From Mycolicibacterium aubagnense (GTDB lineage Bacteria > Actinomycetota > Actinomycetes > Mycobacteriales > Mycobacteriaceae), in assembly GCF_010730955.1 (NCBI RefSeq), contig NZ_AP022577.1, positions 3,348,001 through 3,412,000 of the forward strand: a DNA stretch of 64,000 nt. Reading direction: 5' to 3'. Of the stretch, positions 60,410 through 64,000 are shown one piece after another. A program made the position numbers and the translations under genes. Position 1 is the first letter of the stretch. Each line of letters starts with the position of its first letter. The notes under the pieces were generated by a model. That model was not told the DNA's origin. It made no database searches and saw only the letters and a list, made by a program, of their open reading frames with translations.

Positions 60410-61498
60410 ATGTCTGAGTCGAACGAGGTTCGCGTCGCAATCGTCGGCGTAGGCAACTGCGCGGCATCGCTCGTGCAGGGCGTGCAGTACTACCAGGACG
60501 CCGACGAGAACTCGACCGTCCCGGGCCTGATGCACGTCAAGTTCGGCCAGTACCACGTGCGTGACGTGAAGTTCGTGGCCGCGTTCGACGTGGACGCCAA
60601 GAAGGTCGGCTTCGACCTGTCCGAGGCGATCTTCGCGTCCGAGAACAACACCATCAAGATCGCCGACGTGCCGCCCACCAATGTGACGGTGCAGCGCGGG
60701 CCGACCCTCGACGGCATCGGCAAGTACTACTCCGAGACCATCGAGGTGTCCGACACCGACCCGGTCGACGTGGTCAAGGCACTCAAGGACGCCGAGGTCG
60801 ACGTCCTGGTCTCCTACCTGCCCGTCGGTTCCGAAGAGGCCGACAAGTTCTACGCCCAGTGCGCCATCGACGCCAAGGTCGCGTTCGTCAACGCGCTGCC
60901 GGTGTTCATCGCCTCCGATCCGGTGTGGGCCAAGAAGTTCACCGACGCCGGTGTGGCGATCGTCGGCGACGACATCAAGAGCCAGGTCGGCGCCACCATC
61001 ACCCACCGCGTGATGGCCAAGCTTTTCGAGGACCGCGGCGTCGCCCTGGATCGCACGTACCAGCTGAACGTCGGCGGCAACATGGACTTCAAGAACATGC
61101 TCGAGCGCGAGCGCCTGGAGTCCAAGAAGGTCTCCAAGACCCAGGCCGTCACCTCCAACCTGACCGGCTCGCTGGCCGACAAGGTCTACGACAAGAACGT
61201 GCACATCGGCCCGTCGGACTATGTCGCGTGGCTCGACGACCGCAAGTGGGCGTACGTCCGCCTCGAGGGCCGCGCGTTCGGTGACGTGCCGCTGAACCTG
61301 GAGTACAAGCTCGAGGTGTGGGATTCGCCCAACTCGGCCGGCATCATCATCGACGCCGTGCGCGCCGCCAAGATCGCTAAGGACCGCGGTATCGGCGGCC
61401 CCATCCTGCCGGCCTCGGCCTACCTGATGAAGAGCCCGCCGGAGCAGGTCGCCGACGACCTCGCCCGCACTCAGCTGGAAGCCTTCATCGAGGGGTAA
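60410..61498 (+). CDS. ino1: Inositol-3-phosphate synthase
   Basis: A 362-residue enzyme that converts glucose 6-phosphate into 1D-myo-inositol 3-phosphate with NAD, the first step to phosphatidylinositol, mannosylated lipids and mycothiol. Motifs: [18 protein letters not shown] (NAD loop), the central [20 protein letters not shown], and the catalytic region [20 protein letters not shown] with [13 protein letters not shown]. The length fits the short actinobacterial form. ATG 60410 has AAAGGAGA upstream. A strong terminator follows. Confidence 0.97.
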   Translation: MSESNEVRVAIVGVGNCAASLVQGVQYYQDADENSTVPGLMHVKFGQYHVRDVKFVAAFDVDAKKVGFDLSEAIFASENNTIKIADVPPTNVTVQRGPTLDGIGKYYSETIEVSDTDPVDVVKALKDAEVDVLVSYLPVGSEEADKFYAQCAIDAKVAFVNALPVFIASDPVWAKKFTDAGVAIVGDDIKSQVGATITHRVMAKLFEDRGVALDRTYQLNVGGNMDFKNMLERERLESKKVSKTQAVTSNLTGSLADKVYDKNVHIGPSDYVAWLDDRKWAYVRLEGRAFGDVPLNLEYKLEVWDSPNSAGIIIDAVRAAKIAKDRGIGGPILPASAYLMKSPPEQVADDLARTQLEAFIEG

Positions 61499-61511
61499 TT
61501 GTCGACGTCAG

Positions 61512-61544
61512 AGTGGGCGGCCAGGTGAAACCTGGCCGCCCACT
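61512..61544 (+). terminator. Terminator of ino1
   Basis: GTGGGCGGCCAGGT and ACCTGGCCGCCCAC form a perfect 14-bp stem with loop GAA (extended by an A-T pair), 13 bp after the ino1 stop. Confidence 0.9.
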
Positions 61545-61609
61545 TGGCGTTTGAGGCGACGGGACGATCGTGGCCGGCCCTGTGAGACTGGCCACAACTG
61601 CCGTTTAAA

Positions 61610-61624
61610 CTGGATTGAGTCCAG
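61610..61624. promoter_or_regulatory. Palindrome in the ahpC promoter
   Basis: CTGGATTGAGTCCAG (arms CTGGA/TCCAG, 5-nt centre) lies about 60 bp upstream of the ahpC start. A peroxide-responsive regulator (OxyR or FurA type) could bind there; the sequence alone does not say. Confidence 0.35.
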
Positions 61625-61683
61625 AAAATACGACTAGGGTGGTACTCGCAACAGACATCCGACAGACCCGAAGAGAGGTTCTC

Positions 61684-62247
61684 GTGGCCCTGATCAACAA
61701 GCAGATCAAGCCGTTCTCCGCCACCGCGTACAAGAACGGCACATTCATCCCGGTGTCGGACGCCGACATCAAGGGCAAGTGGGCCATCTTCTTCTTCTAC
61801 CCGGCCGACTTCACCTTCGTCTGCCCGACCGAACTGGGCGACCTCGCCGACCACTACGAGGAGCTGCAGCGCCTCGGCGTCGAGGTGTTCTCGGTGTCCA
61901 CCGACACCCACTTCACCCACAAGGCGTGGCACGACTCGTCCGACACCATCGGCAAGATCCAGTACGCCATGATCGGCGACCCGACCCTGCAGATCAGCAC
62001 CGACTTCGAGGTGCTGCGTGAGGGCCAGGGCCTGGCCGACCGCGGTACCTTCCTGGTCGACCCCGACGGCGTCATCCAGTTCACCGAGGTCACCGCGGAG
62101 GGCATCGGCCGCAACGCCGCCGAACTGGTCCGCAAGGTCAAGGCCGCCCAGTACGTGCGCAACCACCCGGGCGAGGTCTGCCCGGCGAAGTGGGAAGAGG
62201 GCGAAGAGACCCTGGCCCCGTCGCTGGAACTCGTCGGCAAGATCTAG
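61684..62247 (+). CDS. ahpC: Alkyl hydroperoxide reductase AhpC, Escherichia type
   Basis: A 187-residue 2-Cys peroxiredoxin, the same length as the E. coli enzyme and very close to it along the whole chain. The peroxidatic Cys47 is in [20 protein letters not shown] and the resolving Cys166 in [10 protein letters not shown]; the end [11 protein letters not shown] is typical. It reduces peroxides and is recharged by AhpF encoded next. This is not the usual mycobacterial AhpC, which pairs with AhpD. GTG 61684 has GAAGAGAGG upstream. Confidence 0.96.
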   Translation: MALINKQIKPFSATAYKNGTFIPVSDADIKGKWAIFFFYPADFTFVCPTELGDLADHYEELQRLGVEVFSVSTDTHFTHKAWHDSSDTIGKIQYAMIGDPTLQISTDFEVLREGQGLADRGTFLVDPDGVIQFTEVTAEGIGRNAAELVRKVKAAQYVRNHPGEVCPAKWEEGEETLAPSLELVGKI

Positions 62248-62377
62248 ATCCGACGCACTGTTGGCGGTACGGGCCAGGTTCGCCCCCGGCCCGTACCGCT
62301 CATCAAAACTGCTTCACACCAACATCTTTCGGGTCGTACCGGCCCAGCCAGACCTATCCTCGATGGAGTTGATCCGC

Positions 62378-63949
62378 ATGCTCGACACCTCACTCGCCAG
62401 CCAATTGAAGTCCCTGCTGGAGCGGCTGACCGTGCCGATCGAGCTGGTGTCCTCCCTCGATGACGGCCCCAAGTCCGCAGAACTCGCCGAACTGCTCACC
62501 GAGATCGCGGCGATGTCGGACAAGATCACCTACTCGCGCGGCGACGACGACGCCCGTCGGCCGTCGTTCGCCATCCGCCGCACCGGCACCGACGTCGAGG
62601 TCCGGTTCGCCGGCATCCCCCTGGGCCACGAGTTCTCCTCGCTGGCCCTGGCCCTGCTGCAGGTCGGCGGATACCCGTCGAAGGAAGCCCCCGAACTGCT
62701 CGAGCAGGTACAGGGCCTCGATGCCGACCTGCACTTCGAGACCTACTTCTCCCTGTCGTGCCAGAACTGCCCCGACGTCGTGCAGGCGCTGAACCTGATG
62801 GCGATCCTCAACCCGCGCATCAGCCACGTCGCCATCGACGGCGCGCTGTTCAAGGACGAGGTCGAACAGCGCAAGGTGCTGGCCGTCCCCACGGTCTTCC
62901 TGAACGGTGAGGTGTTCGATTCGGGCCGGATGACCCTCGAGCAGATCATCGGCAAGGTCGACGTCGGCGCAGCGCAGCGCACCGCCGAAGCGATCGCCGA
63001 GAAGGACCCCTTCGATGTGCTGGTGGTCGGCGGTGGACCCGCAGGCGCTGCGGCCGCAATCTACGCGGCCCGCAAGGGAATTCGCACCGGCGTGGTCGCC
63101 GAGCGGTTCGGTGGCCAGGTGCTCGACACCATGGCCATCGAGAACTACATCTCCGTCCCCCACACCGAGGGACCGAAGTACGCCGCGGCGCTCGAAGCGC
63201 ATGTCGGCGAGTACGACGTCGACGTCATGAAGACCCAGCGCGGCGCGAAGCTGCTGCCCGCGCTCGACGAGGGCGGTCTCATCGAGATCTCGCTGGAGAG
63301 CGGCGCCTCCCTGACCGCGCGCACCGTCATCCTCGCGACCGGCGCCCGCTGGCGCGCGATGGACGTGCCCGGTGAGGCCGACTACCGCAACAAGGGCGTC
63401 ACCTACTGCCCGCACTGCGACGGACCGCTGTTCAAGGGCAAGCGCGTCGCGGTGGTGGGCGGCGGTAACTCCGGCGTGGAGGCCGCGATCGACCTGGCGG
63501 GCGTCGTCTCCCACGTGACGCTCATCGAGTTCGACTCGGTGCTGCGCGCCGACGAGGTGCTGCAGCGCAAGCTCCGCAGCCTGCCGAACGTCGACATCCT
63601 GCTGAGCACGCTGACCACCGAGGTCCTCGGCGACGGCGACCAGGTCACCGGCCTCACCTACCAGGACCGCACCACGGGCGAGTCGCACCGCCTCGACCTG
63701 CAGGGCGTCTTCGTCCAGATCGGCCTGCTGCCCAACACCGAGTGGCTGGAAGGCAGCGTCGAGCTGTCCAAGCGCGGCGAGATCGTCATCGACGAGCGCG
63801 GCCAGACGTCGGTCCCCGGTGTGTTCGCCGCCGGCGACTGCACGACGGTGCCGTTCAAGCAGATCGTCATCGCGGCCGGAGCCGGCGCGACCGCTGCCCT
63901 GTCGGCATTCGATCACCTGATCCGGACCACCGCTCCCGTCGGCAGCTGA
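62378..63949 (+). CDS. ahpF: Alkyl hydroperoxide reductase subunit F
   Basis: A 523-residue flavoenzyme that passes electrons from NAD(P)H to AhpC. The N-terminal double thioredoxin fold carries Cys128-x2-Cys131 ([17 protein letters not shown]). The thioredoxin-reductase-like part has the FAD loop GGGPAGAAA (218-226), the redox pair CPHC (344-347) and the NAD(P)H loop [10 protein letters not shown] (361-370), and ends with [20 protein letters not shown] 62378 has GGAG upstream and matches the E. coli start MLDT. It follows ahpC after 130 bp and is probably cotranscribed. Confidence 0.96.
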   Translation: MLDTSLASQLKSLLERLTVPIELVSSLDDGPKSAELAELLTEIAAMSDKITYSRGDDDARRPSFAIRRTGTDVEVRFAGIPLGHEFSSLALALLQVGGYPSKEAPELLEQVQGLDADLHFETYFSLSCQNCPDVVQALNLMAILNPRISHVAIDGALFKDEVEQRKVLAVPTVFLNGEVFDSGRMTLEQIIGKVDVGAAQRTAEAIAEKDPFDVLVVGGGPAGAAAAIYAARKGIRTGVVAERFGGQVLDTMAIENYISVPHTEGPKYAAALEAHVGEYDVDVMKTQRGAKLLPALDEGGLIEISLESGASLTARTVILATGARWRAMDVPGEADYRNKGVTYCPHCDGPLFKGKRVAVVGGGNSGVEAAIDLAGVVSHVTLIEFDSVLRADEVLQRKLRSLPNVDILLSTLTTEVLGDGDQVTGLTYQDRTTGESHRLDLQGVFVQIGLLPNTEWLEGSVELSKRGEIVIDERGQTSVPGVFAAGDCTTVPFKQIVIAAGAGATAALSAFDHLIRTTAPVGS

Positions 63950-63982
63950 GCGCTTCACCCCGCGGGGGTAATGTCCGCAGAC

Positions 63983-64000
63983 GTGGCCGCCGAGATTTCT
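63983..64000 (+). CDS. Possible start of the next gene (cut by window edge)
   Basis: A GTG at 63983 (VAAEI) lies 8 bp after a -10-like TAATGT (63969-63974), the layout of a leaderless mycobacterial transcript. Only six codons are visible, so the assignment is a guess. Confidence 0.25.

Noticed and set aside
62390..63958. 522-codon frame antisense to ahpF
   Set aside because: Compositional shadow of a gene with complete AhpF motifs.

Overview
The window is high-GC actinobacterial DNA, almost certainly from a non-tuberculous mycobacterium (Mycolicibacterium/Mycobacterium). The evidence is an MmpS/MmpL pair, two MspA-family porin-like genes, an orphan MceA-type protein, an LpqN-type lipoprotein, and a 47.8-61.5 kb block in the gene order known from M. 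tuberculosis Rv0046c-Rv0058: dnaB with two inteins, rplI, rpsR, ssb, rpsF, a GT87-type mannosyltransferase, ponA1, Rv0049-like, Rv0048c-like, PadR and ino1.

Layout. 0-4 kb: end of an unknown gene, then mmpS-mmpL. 4-14.5 kb: ordinary single genes and small operons (PPOX-fold protein, MBL hydrolase with a CMD protein opposite a TetR regulator, arylamine N-acetyltransferase, secreted alpha/beta hydrolase, DUF445 plus Abi-alpha/DUF4393 pair, CitE-like lyase, LpqN-type lipoprotein). 14.5-19.8 kb: a leftward operon that I regard as the most interesting part. It holds an MspA-like protein, a secreted protein ending in a phospholipase-A2-like domain without the catalytic His-Asp, a 725-residue multi-membrane/Gln-rich/glycine-zipper protein, and three small AT-richer membrane proteins. 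It resembles an undescribed exported toxin with immunity proteins. 20-22.7 kb: an orphan mce gene between two inverted, diverged copies of a small-protein module. 23-32.5 kb: an accessory redox cluster in which one NAD(P)-binding (F420-reductase-like) family occurs as two full copies, one YceI fusion and two remnants, with SnoaL, SDR and DoxX partners and MarR/TetR regulators. 32.5-37 kb: two amino-acid-type permeases and an IclR regulator. 37-39.2 kb: a second MspA-like gene, a secreted Pro-rich protein and an HTTM pseudogene. 39.2-47.8 kb: an accessory segment bounded by inverted ends of decayed IS21-type elements. It carries an HNH-like protein, a helicase remnant, IstA and IstB remnants, and a locus like N,N-dimethylformamidase (two subunits, a permease interrupted by a stop codon, and a LuxR regulator). 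47.8-61.5 kb: the conserved core listed above. 61.6 kb to the end: an Escherichia-type ahpC-ahpF peroxide reductase pair.

The conserved right third is housekeeping: replication fork helicase, SSB, ribosomal proteins, cell-wall transglycosylase and inositol synthesis. The left two thirds are envelope and accessory genes with visible decay, meaning remnants, in-frame stops and IS ends. Names rest on motifs and gene order read by eye. No database search was possible.
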